From Scopulibacillus daqui (GTDB lineage Bacteria > Bacillota > Bacilli > Bacillales > Sporolactobacillaceae): a stretch of 64,000 nt of DNA. Of the stretch, positions 1 through 9,776 are shown piece after piece. Below the pieces are notes generated by a model, which was given only the letters and a program-made list of their open reading frames with translations, searched no databases and was not told where the DNA came from. Every line of letters begins with the position of its first letter. The first letter of the stretch is position 1. The stretch covers positions 62,001 to 126,000 of the forward strand of contig NZ_JAFBER010000002.1 in NCBI RefSeq assembly GCF_016908855.1, written 5' to 3'. The position numbers and the translations under genes were made by a program.

Positions 1-717
1 AATATGGGCTTTCATGTACATGACGATCATCATGCAGTATTAGAAAATCGCAAAAGGCTGGCAGAAGATATAGGCATTTCACTTGAACACTGGGTGGCTG
101 CGGAGCAAGTTCACGGCACGAACTTGGTCCGGGTCACTTCCCAGGATACCGGAAAAGGGGCTAAGGATATGGCTTCGGCGGTTAAAGATACTGACGGATT
201 GTACACTGTTGAGGACAATGTTCTTTTAACAGCATGCTACGCCGATTGTGTACCGATCTACTTTTATTCTGAAAAGAAGCCCGCGGCAGGCCTTTTGCAT
301 GCAGGATGGAGAGGGACTGTCGGTCAGGGCGCAGGAAAAATGGTGAAAGCTTGGGAACGTGAGCTTGATATCATGCCAAGCGACATCCATGCTATTATTG
401 GTCCGTCCATCGGACAATGCTGCTATGAAGTGGACGAACGTATTATCCAGCATATTAGAGACATTGAACATGTAAGCCTTGAGACGGTTGCTGAACAAGT
501 TGACCATAATCATTATATGTTAAATCTAAAAGAGTTAAATAAACAAATATTGCTTTCCTCCGGGGTTCCTGAAAGCCATATCCAAGTCAGCTCTTATTGT
601 ACAAGCTGTCGTAATGATTTGTTTTTTTCATACCGTGCGGAGAATGGAAAAACCGGCAGGATACTTAGCTATATTGGTTTGATTAAGGGTGATAGGCATC
701 GTGGCAGTATTAGATAA
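1..717 (+). CDS. pgeF: YlmD/PgeF-family multicopper-oxidase-like (laccase domain) protein, 5' end outside window
   Basis: The family (DUF152, formerly polyphenol oxidase) acts as a purine nucleoside phosphorylase/adenosine deaminase and has been linked to peptidoglycan editing. The reading frame is open to base 1. The first visible residues (NMGFHVHDD) match the middle of the usual N-terminal region, so about 40 residues are missing upstream and the ATG at 4 is internal. Family motifs are present: ACYADCVP, the LLHAGWRGT histidine segment, and a GPSIGQCCYEV segment carrying the metal-ligand Cys/His environment. It is first of the ylm cluster; the next gene starts inside its last 17 bases, suggesting co-translation. 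Family assignment is firm; substrate is family knowledge. Confidence 0.92.
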   Translation, partial: NMGFHVHDDHHAVLENRKRLAEDIGISLEHWVAAEQVHGTNLVRVTSQDTGKGAKDMASAVKDTDGLYTVEDNVLLTACYADCVPIYFYSEKKPAAGLLHAGWRGTVGQGAGKMVKAWERELDIMPSDIHAIIGPSIGQCCYEVDERIIQHIRDIEHVSLETVAEQVDHNHYMLNLKELNKQILLSSGVPESHIQVSSYCTSCRNDLFFSYRAENGKTGRILSYIGLIKGDRHRGSIR

Positions 718-1381
718 TTTGGCAATCATAAAAGAAAATATTTCTGAAGCATGCAAAAGGTCAAACAGGCGATATGAAGACATAAACATCATCGCAGTCA
801 CGAAATATGTCAGTTGCGAGAGGGCGCAGGAAGCCGTCGATGCCGGCGTGCTTCATATAGGCGAAAATCGCAAAGAAGGTTTGCTGAATAAAAGACAAGC
901 TCTTTCGGATGATAAAGTAATCTGGCATTTTATCGGGTCGCTGCAATCCCGGAAGGTTAAGGATGTGATTGACCATATTGACTTTCTGCACTCTCTTGAC
1001 CGATTATCCTTGGCTGAGGAAATTAATAAGCGCGCCAAAAAAACAATCCGTTGTTTTGTGCAAGTTAATATTTCCGGCGAAGAATCGAAGCATGGACTGA
1101 AAGAATCCGAACTGGAAGATTTCATCTGCCGGTTAAAGGATTTTGAGTCTATTAAAGTCATAGGTTTAATGACAATGGCTCCCTTTACCGATAATGAGCA
1201 AGAGATTCGTCAAATTTTTCGCCGGCTAAAAGAGCGGCAAACCTATATACAGAGCAAAAACTGGGAACATGCGCCATGCACCGAATTATCTATGGGCATG
1301 TCCAATGATTATCAAATCGCTGTTGAAGAGGGCGCTACTTATATACGTATAGGAACGGCTCTGGTTGGAAAAGACGAGTAA
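701..1381 (+). CDS. ylmE: YggS/YlmE-family PLP homeostasis protein
   Basis: A PLP-binding alanine-racemase-like single-barrel protein (COG0325) involved in vitamin B6 and amino acid homeostasis. The N-terminal segment IAVTKYVS contains the PLP lysine; further family motifs are HFIGSLQSRK, LSMGMSNDYQIAVEEG and the C-terminal RIGTALVG. The chosen start is GTG at 701, which has an AAGGGTG ribosome site about 9 nt upstream and gives an N-terminus like B. subtilis YlmE; an in-frame GTG at 689 is possible but has no room for a ribosome site. Length about 226 residues is normal. It sits directly before sepF, the conserved division-cluster arrangement. Confidence 0.93.
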   Translation: MAVLDNLAIIKENISEACKRSNRRYEDINIIAVTKYVSCERAQEAVDAGVLHIGENRKEGLLNKRQALSDDKVIWHFIGSLQSRKVKDVIDHIDFLHSLDRLSLAEEINKRAKKTIRCFVQVNISGEESKHGLKESELEDFICRLKDFESIKVIGLMTMAPFTDNEQEIRQIFRRLKERQTYIQSKNWEHAPCTELSMGMSNDYQIAVEEGATYIRIGTALVGKDE

Positions 1382-1394
1382 AGGGGAATAAAGC

Positions 1395-1844
1395 ATGGGA
1401 ATTAAAACGACTTTTAAACGTTTTTTTGACCTCGATGATGAGTCTGAAGAAATTGTTGAAGAAGAATATGACCATAAGGAGAACAGAAACAGCAGAGACA
1501 GAGACTCGCAGCCGGTTGATTTGCCGCGGCTGCAAGCTGCAAGAAAACAAAATGTTGTTTCGCTTCAAAGCATTCATCAGCAAACAAAAGTTATATTGGT
1601 GGAGCCAAGAACATTTAACGATGTAGAGAATATTGCAGCACATATTAAAAACCGCAAAACGGTGGTTCTTAACATGCAGCGCATTCCGGAAGACGAAGCG
1701 CAGCGCACGCTTGATTTTTTGGCGGGAAGCATCTATGCGCTTGATGGACAAATGCAAAAGTTAGGGACAGATACATTTATGTGCGCGCCGGAACATGTTG
1801 ATATATCCGGCATTGACACTGAAATGCTGAAAAAGAAGACATAG
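1395..1844 (+). CDS. sepF: Cell division protein SepF
   Basis: SepF binds FtsZ and the membrane and bundles FtsZ filaments at the septum. The 149-residue protein has the typical plan: an N-terminal amphipathic helix (MGIKTTFKRFFDL), an acidic and charged linker to about residue 60, and a C-terminal DUF552 dimerisation domain with VILVEPRTFND and VVLNMQRIPEDEAQR, ending in the FAGSIYALDG-type strand (here FLAGSIYALDG). The start is the ATG at 1395 after AAGGGG. It lies 13 bases after ylmE, so it is likely in the same transcript as ylmG, ylmH and divIVA. Confidence 0.96.
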   Translation: MGIKTTFKRFFDLDDESEEIVEEEYDHKENRNSRDRDSQPVDLPRLQAARKQNVVSLQSIHQQTKVILVEPRTFNDVENIAAHIKNRKTVVLNMQRIPEDEAQRTLDFLAGSIYALDGQMQKLGTDTFMCAPEHVDISGIDTEMLKKKT

Positions 1845-1854
1845 AGGTGAAGTA

Positions 1855-2139
1855 ATGGTACTGCTTCAGATTGTAAGAATTCTTTCTGAGTTAATTTATA
1901 TTTATTCATGGGTTTTGATTATATACATTTTAATGTCATGGTTCCCGGGAATGAGAGACTCATCTATAGGGCAGTTTTTGGCGAGGATTTCCGAGCCGTT
2001 CTTAGCGCCGTTTAGAAAAATTATCCCGCCGATTGGCGGCATGATTGATATTTCGCCATGGCTTGCATTTATTGTATTGCATCTGGCTTCAAGAGGGATC
2101 AACTCTCTGCCGATGCTATTCCCAAACCTGTTTCAATGA
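1855..2139 (+). CDS. ylmG: YggT-family membrane protein YlmG
   Basis: A 94-residue integral membrane protein of the YGGT family (Pfam PF02325). It has two hydrophobic spans, around residues 3-25 (ELIYIYSWVLIIYILMSWFPG) and 62-85, separated by the conserved segment ISEPFLAPFRKIIPPIGGMID. Its position between sepF and ylmH is conserved in Gram-positives and links it to division or chloroplast-like nucleoid partition functions, but the molecular role is not established. The ATG at 1855 follows GAGGTGA with good spacing. Confidence 0.93.
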   Translation: MVLLQIVRILSELIYIYSWVLIIYILMSWFPGMRDSSIGQFLARISEPFLAPFRKIIPPIGGMIDISPWLAFIVLHLASRGINSLPMLFPNLFQ

Positions 2140-2148
2140 GGTTGTTTT

Positions 2149-2925
2149 ATGTCTATTTATGAGCATTTTAGAGACGATGAGAAACCATTTATTGATGCCG
2201 TTTTCGGCTGGCAAGATTTTGTTATATCAAGATATGCGCCCAAATGCACCGATTTCTTAGACCCGCGCCAGCAGGAAATATTAAACTTAATCATCGGTCA
2301 GCATGGGGAAGTTCGCACTTATTTTTGCGGGGGGTTTGAAGCGGCAGAAAGAAAAAGGGCGCTGCTTGTTCCCGAATATTTTCATGTTCGGCAGGAAGAC
2401 TTTGGATTAACCCTTTTTGAACTTCAATATCCGAAGAAATTTGCTAAAATAACACATAGAGAGATGCTGGGGGCTTTAACGGGATTGGGGCTTGTTCGCG
2501 ACAAATTCGGTGATCTCTTATTCAAAGATGATCGCGTCCAATTTGTTGCTGCACAAGAAATTGCCGATTTTGTCTTAACTCATTTAACGCATGTCGGCAA
2601 TGTTAAAGTTTCATGCAAAGAAATGCCGCTCTCAGATATTCTACATATTGAAAATCATTGGGAGGAAGCTGTAGGGACCGTATCTTCGTTAAGATTAGAT
2701 GCGGTGCTCTCTGAAATCTATAACCTTTCACGAACAAAAATAGCCCAGTATATTCAGTCTGGCAAAGTAAAAGTCAATTGGAAGCCTGTTGAAAAAACAG
2801 CTTATGAATTGGCTCCCGGCGATAACTTATCCGTCCGCGGTTTGGGAAGAAGCCGTTTGTTTGCCGTCGAGGGAGTCACAAGAAAAGGCAAGCAGCGCAT
2901 ACGTTACGGCCGATTAATATCATGA
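2149..2925 (+). CDS. ylmH: YlmH, S4-domain RNA-binding protein of the ribosome rescue pathway
   Basis: A 258-residue YlmH-family protein. The N-terminal two thirds is the YlmH-specific region (for example RQEILNLIIGQHGEVRTYF), and the C-terminal part (about residues 182-245) is an S4 RNA-binding domain, seen as LRLDAVLSEIYNLSRTKIAQYI followed by GKVKVNWKPVEKT. In B. subtilis YlmH binds obstructed large subunits and supports nascent chain tailing, which would place it functionally beside the RqcH gene at 19978-21711. The ATG at 2149 lies 9 bases after ylmG. It ends 107 bases before the preferred divIVA start. Confidence 0.93.
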   Translation: MSIYEHFRDDEKPFIDAVFGWQDFVISRYAPKCTDFLDPRQQEILNLIIGQHGEVRTYFCGGFEAAERKRALLVPEYFHVRQEDFGLTLFELQYPKKFAKITHREMLGALTGLGLVRDKFGDLLFKDDRVQFVAAQEIADFVLTHLTHVGNVKVSCKEMPLSDILHIENHWEEAVGTVSSLRLDAVLSEIYNLSRTKIAQYIQSGKVKVNWKPVEKTAYELAPGDNLSVRGLGRSRLFAVEGVTRKGKQRIRYGRLIS

Positions 2926-3032
2926 TGCGGCTTTTTAAGCTTCATCTGAAAAACGTCAATTGGCAGAAGGATTATTATCAATTAATGTCGAAATTTAACA
3001 CTACTCACGAAAATGACATGGAGGTGGCACGA

Positions 3033-3530
3033 TTGCCATTAACACCTTTAGATATCCATAACAAGGAGTTTACACGAAGCTTTCGCGGTTATGATGAAGA
3101 TGAAGTTAATGATTTCCTTGAGCAAGTGATCAAAGATTACGAGACAATAGCTCGCGAGAAAAAAGAAATGGAAGAAAAAATTAAGCAATTAGAAGAAAAA
3201 CTTAGTCATTTTTCCAATATTGAACAAACTTTAAATCAGTCGATTTTAGTCGCTCAAGAAACTGCGGAAGATGTCAGACAGAATGCTGAAAAAGAAGCGA
3301 AGCTCATTGTAAAAGAAGCAGAGAAAAATGCGGATCGCATCATCAATGAAGCGTTGGCAAAGTCAAGAAAGCTGACTTTGGATATTGATGAACTGAAGAA
3401 AGAAGCGAATGTTTATAGGACAAGATTCCGCATGCTTATTGAAGCGCAGCTGGAATTGCTTAAGAATGATGAATGGGATAAAATGTTTGAACCTCTTGAA
3501 AAAGAGGAAGAAGAGATGCTTCAAAAATAA
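3033..3530 (+). CDS. divIVA: Cell polarity/division protein DivIVA
   Basis: DivIVA is a coiled-coil scaffold that senses negative membrane curvature at poles and septa, directing Min proteins and, in sporulation, chromosome anchoring. The TTG at 3033 is the start: it follows GGAGGTGG (3019-3026) and gives MPLTPLDIHNKEFTRSFRG, matching the B. subtilis N-terminus, with membrane-contact residues F17 and R18 conserved. The longer frame back to 2922 overlaps ylmH and lacks a ribosome site. After the crossed N-terminal domain, residues about 28-155 are heptad-rich coiled coil (EKKEMEEKIKQLEEKL). Length about 165 residues is normal. Confidence 0.96.
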   Translation: MPLTPLDIHNKEFTRSFRGYDEDEVNDFLEQVIKDYETIAREKKEMEEKIKQLEEKLSHFSNIEQTLNQSILVAQETAEDVRQNAEKEAKLIVKEAEKNADRIINEALAKSRKLTLDIDELKKEANVYRTRFRMLIEAQLELLKNDEWDKMFEPLEKEEEEMLQK

Positions 3531-3558
3531 CTGCAGATCTTGACGAACACCTGTATTA

Positions 3559-3586
3559 TTGAATATACTAACCACATACTTAAAAT
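3559..3586 (+). promoter_or_regulatory. Candidate SigA promoter for the ileS T-box leader
   Basis: TTGAAT (3559-3564) and TAAAAT (3581-3586) are separated by 16 bases, just upstream of the T-box RNA. The match to the SigA consensus is moderate and the spacer one base short of ideal. Position relative to the leader supports it. Confidence 0.45.
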
Positions 3587-3593
3587 AAGATAA

Positions 3594-3847
3594 GGCACTT
3601 ACGATGACGAGGACAGTACCGGTTAAACCAATACTAAGCGAGTCAGGGATTGGTGTAAGCCTGAATATTGGTTTTGCCTGGGAACATCACCTCGGAGTTC
3701 CATTCTGAAAGCTTATGAAGAGTCATTAAGAATTGGCGTGTATTCACGTTACGAATATAAAGGCGGCAAAAGGCTTCTTATCCCTTTTGTCTACTAGGGT
3801 GGTACCGCGGGTCTCCTCGTCCCTTTTTGGGGCGGGGAGACTTTTTT
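3594..3847 (+). promoter_or_regulatory. T-box riboswitch (isoleucine) controlling ileS
   Basis: This 376-base gap before ileS is filled by a T-box leader. The 14-nt T-box AGGGTGGTACCGCG is at 3796-3809, followed by a terminator hairpin (GTCTCCTCGTCCC ... GGGGCGGGGAGAC, about 3811-3841) and a T tract. Stem I is recognisable: a GATGACGAGGAC kink-turn-like motif near 3603, the AGTA specifier-loop strand at 3615-3618, and the opposing GAACATCACC with AUC (isoleucine) at 3686-3688 followed by A. The leader reads uncharged tRNA-Ile to allow read-through into ileS. The specifier agrees with the downstream enzyme. Confidence 0.95.
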
Positions 3848-3906
3848 TATACCAGTATGATTTTCGTAACGTCATTAACAATATATATGACAGGAGGACA
3901 AAGCGC

Positions 3907-6663
3907 ATGAATTATAAAGACACATTGCTCATGCCGAAAACGGATTTCCCGATGCGCGGAAATTTGCCAAATAAAGAACCGCAAATGCAAGAAGAGTGGG
4001 AAGCCAATCATGTCTATGAAAAAGTTTTAGAAAAAAATCAGGACAAACCGCTGTTTGTTTTGCACGACGGACCGCCGTACGCTAACGGTGACATCCATAT
4101 CGGCCATGCGGAGAATAAAATTTTAAAAGATATCATTATGCGGTTTAAATCCATGAGCGGCTTTAACGCCCCTTATGTTCCCGGCTGGGATACTCATGGA
4201 CTGCCCATTGAACATGCGCTGACAAAAAAGGGTGTTGACCGAAAAAAAATGAGCGTTGCTGAGTTCCGCAAGCTTTGTGCGGGATATGCATTAGAACAAA
4301 TTGAGCGCCAAAAGAAACAGTTTAAGCGGCTGGGTGTGCGCGGTGATTGGAATAACCCTTATATCACATTGAAAAAAGAATACGAAGCTGAACAAATCAA
4401 AGTTTTCGGTATTATGGCTAAGAAAGGATATATTTATAAAGATAAGAAGACCGTTTATTGGTCGCCGTCTTCTGAATCTGCGCTTGCGGAAGCGGAAATT
4501 GAATATCAAGATAAGCGTTCCCCGTCAATTTATGTCGCTTTTAAAGTAAAAGACGGAAAGGGCGTTTTAGCCGGAGACGAAGAATTTCTTATTTGGACAA
4601 CGACGCCATGGACGATTCCGGCCAATTTAGGTATTGCGGTTAATCCTGATTTTGAATACAGTGTCGTTAAAGTAAATGATCGCAAATTCATTGTTGCTTC
4701 AGAGCTTGTTGAATCGCTGAAATCAACATTAGAATGGGAAAATAATGAAACCGTACAAACCATCAAAGGCCGGGAATTAGAAAATCTTGTTGCCCGCCAT
4801 CCTTTCTATGACCGCGATTCACTCGTTATGCTTGGCGATCATGTAACGCTTGATGCCGGTACAGGTTGTGTTCATACCGCGCCTGGACATGGTGAAGACG
4901 ACTACTTTATCGGCAAAAAATACGGATTAGATATTCTTTGTCCAGTTGATGAAAAAGGCGTTTTCACTGCTGAAGCGCCTGGTTTTGAAGGTCTGTTTTA
5001 TGATAAAGCCAATAAGCCGGTAACAGAAAAGCTTAAAGAAGCCGGAGCGTTAATTAAGCTGGATTTCTTGACGCACTCTTACCCTCATGACTGGCGAACT
5101 AAAAAGCCGATCATTTTTAGGGCAACAGAACAATGGTTTGCTTCTATTAAAGATTTTCGCAAGGAATTGCTTGAAGCGGTCAAAGATGTAAAATGGATCC
5201 CTGAATGGGGAGAAACAAGGCTTTATAACATGGTTCGCGACCGTGAAGACTGGTGTATCTCAAGGCAGCGTGCTTGGGGTGTGCCGATACCGGTATTTTA
5301 TGGCGAAGATGGGGAAGCTATTATTACTGATGAAACGATTCAACACGTTTCCGGCTTGTTCCGTGAACACGGTTCAAATATTTGGTTTGAATGGGATGCA
5401 AAGGATTTATTGCCGGAAGGATTCACGTCCAGCCATAGTCCGAACGGCCGCTTTAGAAAAGAGTTAGACATTATGGATGTTTGGTTTGATTCTGGCTCCT
5501 CGCATCAAGCTGTTCTAGAAACAAGGGAAAATCTGCGCCGCCCTGCTGATTTATACCTTGAAGGATCTGACCAATATCGAGGCTGGTTCAACTCATCTTT
5601 ATCAACAGCTGTTGCTGTAACAGGAAAAGCGCCGTATAAAGCAGTGTTAAGTCACGGATTTGCGCTTGACGGTGAAGGACGGAAGATGAGTAAATCAATC
5701 GGCAATGTGATCGACCCGGTAAAAGTGATGAAGCAGCTCGGTGCTGATATTATCCGTTTATGGGTTGCTTCTGTTGATTATCAGGCTGATGTCCGTGTCT
5801 CTAATGATATTTTGAAACAAGTATCAGAAGTTTACCGCAAAATTAGAAATACTTTGCGGTTTATGCTCGGTAATTTGAATGATTTTAAACCGGAAGCTGC
5901 CGTTAATGTTCAGGATATGCCGGAATGTGATCGTTACATGATGATCAAATTAAATCATTTAATCAATAAAGTCTTAAAGGCATATAACGAATACCAGTTC
6001 TTAACGGTTTATAATGCTATTCACAATTACTGTACTGTAGACTTAAGCGCCTTTTACATGGATATCGCAAAGGATGTGCTTTATACCGAGCCGGCAAACA
6101 GCTTAAAGCGCAGATCTATTCAGACGGTGCTTTATAAAACGGTTGTGGCGCTTACCAAAATGCTGTCGCCGATTATTCCTCACACTGCTGAAGAGGTATG
6201 GCGCTACATCCCGGGCGTTACTGAAGATTATGTTCAAATGACTGATATGCCGGGGACTGAGCGCGTAGATAATGAAGAAGAAATCGTTGAAAAATGGGAT
6301 AAACTCATGGATGTCAGAGACGATGTCCTTAAAGCGCTTGAAGTTGCAAGAAATGCAAAAGTGATCGGTAAATCTCTGGAAGCGGCTGTATTATTATATC
6401 CATCCGAAGAGAACTTAAGCTTGCTTCGCGGCCAAGAAGATTTAGATAAATTATTTATTGTGTCGCAAGTTGATATTAAGGGCTCAATCGATGGAGCGCC
6501 GGAAGAAGCCGAAAAATATGATGAAGCGGCTATCGTTATTAAAGAAGCAGAAGGCGAAAAATGTGAACGCTGCTGGGTAGTATCAACGACAGTAGGAGAA
6601 GACAAAGATTACACTGAATTGTGTGATTCTTGTGCTGAAACAGTAAAAAAATACTATGCTTAA
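3907..6663 (+). CDS. ileS: Isoleucyl-tRNA synthetase
   Basis: Class I aminoacyl-tRNA synthetase charging tRNA-Ile, cytoplasmic. The HIGH motif is at residues 64-67 ([13 protein letters not shown]) and KMSKS is in [13 protein letters not shown]. The editing (CP1) domain lies between them, with [11 protein letters not shown] and [18 protein letters not shown]-terminal zinc site is formed by CERCW and CDSC. The start is ATG 3907, preceded by AGGAGG; the open frame extends back to 3733 but that part is T-box RNA. The protein has 918 residues, close to B. subtilis IleS (about 921). Expression is governed by the upstream T-box. Confidence 0.98.
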   Translation: MNYKDTLLMPKTDFPMRGNLPNKEPQMQEEWEANHVYEKVLEKNQDKPLFVLHDGPPYANGDIHIGHAENKILKDIIMRFKSMSGFNAPYVPGWDTHGLPIEHALTKKGVDRKKMSVAEFRKLCAGYALEQIERQKKQFKRLGVRGDWNNPYITLKKEYEAEQIKVFGIMAKKGYIYKDKKTVYWSPSSESALAEAEIEYQDKRSPSIYVAFKVKDGKGVLAGDEEFLIWTTTPWTIPANLGIAVNPDFEYSVVKVNDRKFIVASELVESLKSTLEWENNETVQTIKGRELENLVARHPFYDRDSLVMLGDHVTLDAGTGCVHTAPGHGEDDYFIGKKYGLDILCPVDEKGVFTAEAPGFEGLFYDKANKPVTEKLKEAGALIKLDFLTHSYPHDWRTKKPIIFRATEQWFASIKDFRKELLEAVKDVKWIPEWGETRLYNMVRDREDWCISRQRAWGVPIPVFYGEDGEAIITDETIQHVSGLFREHGSNIWFEWDAKDLLPEGFTSSHSPNGRFRKELDIMDVWFDSGSSHQAVLETRENLRRPADLYLEGSDQYRGWFNSSLSTAVAVTGKAPYKAVLSHGFALDGEGRKMSKSIGNVIDPVKVMKQLGADIIRLWVASVDYQADVRVSNDILKQVSEVYRKIRNTLRFMLGNLNDFKPEAAVNVQDMPECDRYMMIKLNHLINKVLKAYNEYQFLTVYNAIHNYCTVDLSAFYMDIAKDVLYTEPANSLKRRSIQTVLYKTVVALTKMLSPIIPHTAEEVWRYIPGVTEDYVQMTDMPGTERVDNEEEIVEKWDKLMDVRDDVLKALEVARNAKVIGKSLEAAVLLYPSEENLSLLRGQEDLDKLFIVSQVDIKGSIDGAPEEAEKYDEAAIVIKEAEGEKCERCWVVSTTVGEDKDYTELCDSCAETVKKYYA

Positions 6664-6664
6664 A

Positions 6665-6693
6665 AAAGCGCCAGGCAAAAGCCTGGCGCTTTT
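6665..6693 (+). terminator. Intrinsic terminator after ileS
   Basis: A perfect 12-bp stem AAAGCGCCAGGC (6665-6676) with GCCTGGCGCTTT (6681-6692), loop AAAA, beginning directly after the ileS stop codon. The T run is short. Confidence 0.85.
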
Positions 6694-6779
6694 AACGTTA
6701 AATGCCAAAAGTTATGCCGTCTAAGCTTATGGATTGTGAACCAAACTAAAAATGTGTCCGCAACAATGGGGGTGAAAAA

Positions 6780-7460
6780 ATGCGCTTATACGAGGACATT
6801 AAAAAACAGCTTATCCAAAGAAAACAGGAGCTTGAAAAACAGTTAAATATAAATAATGAATTTGGTTTAGAAGAACCTTTTGCATCAAGTGAAGCATCTG
6901 GAGAACTTTCCCAATATGATAACCATCCTGCTGACTCGGGCTCTGCCCTCTACGAACGTGAAAAAGACTTAACGCTCAGGAACTTTGCAAGAGAGGAATT
7001 AGAAGATATTAATGCTGCACTGGAACGCATGGAAAAAGGGACATACGGAATTGATGAGAAAACAGGGGAAGCCATCCCTTATGCGCGGCTGGAAGCTTTG
7101 CCAACCGCAAGAACAAATGTATTAACATCGCCTAACCAGGATAAGGCACATGGCAGGCCGATAGAAGAAGAAGTCATTGCACAAATGGAAGAGGAATGGG
7201 CGACGAACAGCGATGAAACTGAATATAATGAACAAAATGCTTACGATATCGTTTCTTCATTTAATGAATCGAGCATGACATACGACGATTCGTCTAACTT
7301 GGACAACGAAGACGGCATGGGTTACGTTGAGCTTGTAGAAGCTATTGGCGCGACAGGCATTGATGGGTACCAGGGAGATGATCAAGTTCAATTTCTCCGT
7401 AACATTCAATATGACAAATGGATGAACCAAGAAAGTGCCGCTGAAGAAGACGAGGAATAA
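6780..7460 (+). CDS. yteA: YteA-family sporulation-associated regulatory protein, DksA/TraR-like fold without zinc cysteines
   Basis: A 226-residue acidic protein. An N-terminal helical hairpin (about 1-90) is followed by the DksA/TraR-like segment EKGTYGIDEKTGEAIPYARL and LEALPTART, and then a C-terminal acidic YteA-specific domain (PIEEEVIAQMEEEW ... YVELVEAIGATG). The family (TIGR02890) is confined to endospore formers. The whole protein has no cysteine, so the C4 zinc finger of true DksA is absent. It occupies the slot of ylyA in B. subtilis, between ileS and lspA. Start ATG 6780 follows GGGGGTG. A role in RNA polymerase regulation is inference from fold. Confidence 0.85.
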   Translation: MRLYEDIKKQLIQRKQELEKQLNINNEFGLEEPFASSEASGELSQYDNHPADSGSALYEREKDLTLRNFAREELEDINAALERMEKGTYGIDEKTGEAIPYARLEALPTARTNVLTSPNQDKAHGRPIEEEVIAQMEEEWATNSDETEYNEQNAYDIVSSFNESSMTYDDSSNLDNEDGMGYVELVEAIGATGIDGYQGDDQVQFLRNIQYDKWMNQESAAEEDEE

Positions 7461-7468
7461 ATGCAAAT

Positions 7469-7499
7469 GAGATCACGGCCGAAAGCGGGCTGTGATCTC
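7469..7499 (+). terminator. Hairpin after yteA, likely terminator
   Basis: GAGATCACGGCC (7469-7480) pairs with GGCTGTGATCTC (7488-7499) with one G-U pair. What follows (ATCTCTTCAGTTTTCTTT) is T-rich but not an uninterrupted T tract, so efficiency is uncertain. Confidence 0.65.
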
Positions 7500-7575
7500 A
7501 TCTCTTCAGTTTTCTTTATGATTGTCATTATGCTAAAATGCAAAGGTATAGATCATGTAAACGGAGGAGAAACGG

Positions 7576-8046
7576 TTGATTTATTATGGACTTGCTGTCA
7601 TTGTTTTAATGATTGATCAGCTTTCAAAGTGGCTGATTGTCAAAAATATGTATATTGGTGAAAGCTTTCAAATCATTCCAAAGTTTTTATATTTAACATC
7701 TGTCAGAAACACAGGTGCTGCATGGAGCATTTTACAAGGAAAAATGGCTTTTTTCTTTATCGTGACAATTATAGTGCTCATTGTTGTTGTATATTATATG
7801 CAAAAGATCGGCAGGGTTCGGCCATTATTAGGCATAGCTTTGGCGCTTATAATCGGCGGAACATTAGGCAATTTTATAGACCGTTTATTCAGGGGAGAAG
7901 TCGTTGATTTTATTCATGTTTATATTTTTACATACAGCTTTCCTACTTTTAATGTTGCTGATTCGATGCTTGTCATTGGCGTTATTTTGGTGTTTATTTA
8001 TATGTTTTTAGAAGAAAAAAAGGAGAAGCGGCATGGAAAAAAGTGA
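7576..8046 (+). CDS. lspA: Prolipoprotein signal peptidase (signal peptidase II)
   Basis: Membrane aspartic peptidase that removes the signal peptide from diacylglyceryl-prolipoproteins. The 156-residue protein has four hydrophobic spans. The catalytic aspartates are D102 in GNFIDRLFRGEVVDF and D129 in FNVADSML; the N-terminal DQLSKW and SVRNTGAAWSIL motifs are also present. The start is TTG 7576, eight bases after GGAGGAG; no ATG gives a complete first helix. The 3' end overlaps the pseudouridine synthase gene by 14 bases, the conserved lspA-ylyB coupling. Confidence 0.97.
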   Translation: MIYYGLAVIVLMIDQLSKWLIVKNMYIGESFQIIPKFLYLTSVRNTGAAWSILQGKMAFFFIVTIIVLIVVVYYMQKIGRVRPLLGIALALIIGGTLGNFIDRLFRGEVVDFIHVYIFTYSFPTFNVADSMLVIGVILVFIYMFLEEKKEKRHGKK

Positions 8047-8944
8047 AATCATCATAACAAATGATCAACATGTGCGCATTGATAAATGGGTGCATGAGCA
8101 ATTTCCAGACCTTTCGAGAACCCGAATTCAAGAAATGATCAAAGACGGATTAATTACGGTTAATGATCAAGCTGTTAAGCCAAATTATAAAATAAACGGC
8201 GGCGACCGCATTAAGGTTGAAATAAATGAACCGGAACCTTTAAGTGTAGAACCGGAAAATATTCCGCTGGATATTGTGTATGAAGATCAAGATTTGCTAG
8301 TCGTTAATAAACCGCGGGGAATGGTCGTTCATCCTGCACCGGGACATTATGCCGGAACTTTAGTTAACGGTCTGCTCTATCATTGCCGAGATTTATCAGG
8401 TATTAACGGGGTGCTGCGTCCCGGCATTGTCCACAGAATTGATAAAGATACTTCAGGTTTGCTTGTTGTTGCAAAAAATGATCAAGCTCATCGGTCTCTT
8501 GCAGAACAATTAAAGGAAAAAACAACCCACCGTATTTATAAAGCCATCGTTCATGGCGTCTTGTCTCATCAAGAAGGGACAATTGATGCTCCAATCGGCC
8601 GCGATGAGAAAGACCGAAAAAAAATGGCCGTAACAAGGAAAAACAGCAAAGAGGCGGTGACTCACTTTTTTGTAGAGGAGCGTTTTCGTCAATATACATT
8701 TGTAAAATGCGAGCTGGAGACGGGAAGAACACATCAAATTCGCGTTCATATGGCCTATATCGGACATCCGGTTGCCGGCGATCCGAAGTATGGCCCGAAA
8801 AAGACCCTATCCATTAATGGACAAGCTCTTCACGCCGCGGAGTTAGGCTTTATTCATCCATCGACAGGTGAAAGGATGATATTTAAAGCGCCGATACCGG
8901 CGGATATGGAAAATGAACTAAAAAAATGCCGAGAAATGTATTGA
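8033..8944 (+). CDS. ylyB: RluD-type 23S rRNA pseudouridine synthase (YlyB)
   Basis: Converts uridines in large-subunit rRNA to pseudouridine. An N-terminal S4 domain (residues about 14-75, RIDKWVHEQFPDLSRTRIQEMI) precedes the catalytic domain with the signature PGIVHRIDKDTSGLLVVAK, in which the Asp of RIDKDTSG is the nucleophile; GRTHQIRVHMAYIGHPVAGDP is the other conserved block. Length 303 is typical. Start ATG 8033 follows AAGGAG within the lspA coding end. Its stop codon overlaps the -35 box of the pyr promoter. The exact target uridines cannot be read from sequence. Confidence 0.94.
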   Translation: MEKSEIIITNDQHVRIDKWVHEQFPDLSRTRIQEMIKDGLITVNDQAVKPNYKINGGDRIKVEINEPEPLSVEPENIPLDIVYEDQDLLVVNKPRGMVVHPAPGHYAGTLVNGLLYHCRDLSGINGVLRPGIVHRIDKDTSGLLVVAKNDQAHRSLAEQLKEKTTHRIYKAIVHGVLSHQEGTIDAPIGRDEKDRKKMAVTRKNSKEAVTHFFVEERFRQYTFVKCELETGRTHQIRVHMAYIGHPVAGDPKYGPKKTLSINGQALHAAELGFIHPSTGERMIFKAPIPADMENELKKCREMY

Positions 8945-8970
8945 CAAGTTCACGATTCTTTGAATATAAT
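8941..8970 (+). promoter_or_regulatory. SigA promoter of the pyrimidine operon
   Basis: A consensus TTGACA (8941-8946) and consensus TATAAT (8965-8970) with an 18-base spacer. The -35 box overlaps the stop codon of the preceding gene. It lies about 30 bases before the first PyrR attenuator. Confidence 0.85.
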
Positions 8971-8998
8971 TGACGAGGAAGAAAGAAATTATAATATA

Positions 8999-9655
<657 letters not shown>

Positions 9656-9662
9656 TATATTG

Positions 9663-9776
9663 CCCTTTTAACAGGCAGTCCAGAGAGGCTGATAAAGGGT
9701 TTATTTAGGTATAGCTGTAACTATAAGTATGTACCTGTAAACCTCTTTGTCAGTATCTGGCAAAGAGGTTTTTGTT
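9663..9776 (+). promoter_or_regulatory. PyrR-dependent attenuator 2 (pyrR-pyrB intergenic)
   Basis: CCCTTT/AAAGGG encloses the PyrR loop AGTCCAGAGAGGCT (9677-9690). The antiterminator pairs GGTTTATTTAGGTA (9698-9711) with TACCTGTAAACC (9732-9743). The terminator is AACCTCTTTG with CAAAGAGGTT (9740-9770) and a T-rich tail. In B. subtilis two attenuators flank pyrP; here one element serves the pyrR-pyrB junction because pyrP is absent. Confidence 0.93.

Noticed and set aside
2922..3032. N-terminal extension of DivIVA
   Set aside because: Family N-terminus starts at TTG 3033 with a strong ribosome site; the extension overlaps ylmH.
3733..3906. N-terminal extension of ileS by 58 codons
   Set aside because: The frame runs through T-box and terminator RNA; ATG 3907 has AGGAGG and gives the family N-terminus.
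6694..6779. Possible promoter before yteA
   Set aside because: No convincing SigA, SigE, SigG or SigK boxes could be picked out by eye.
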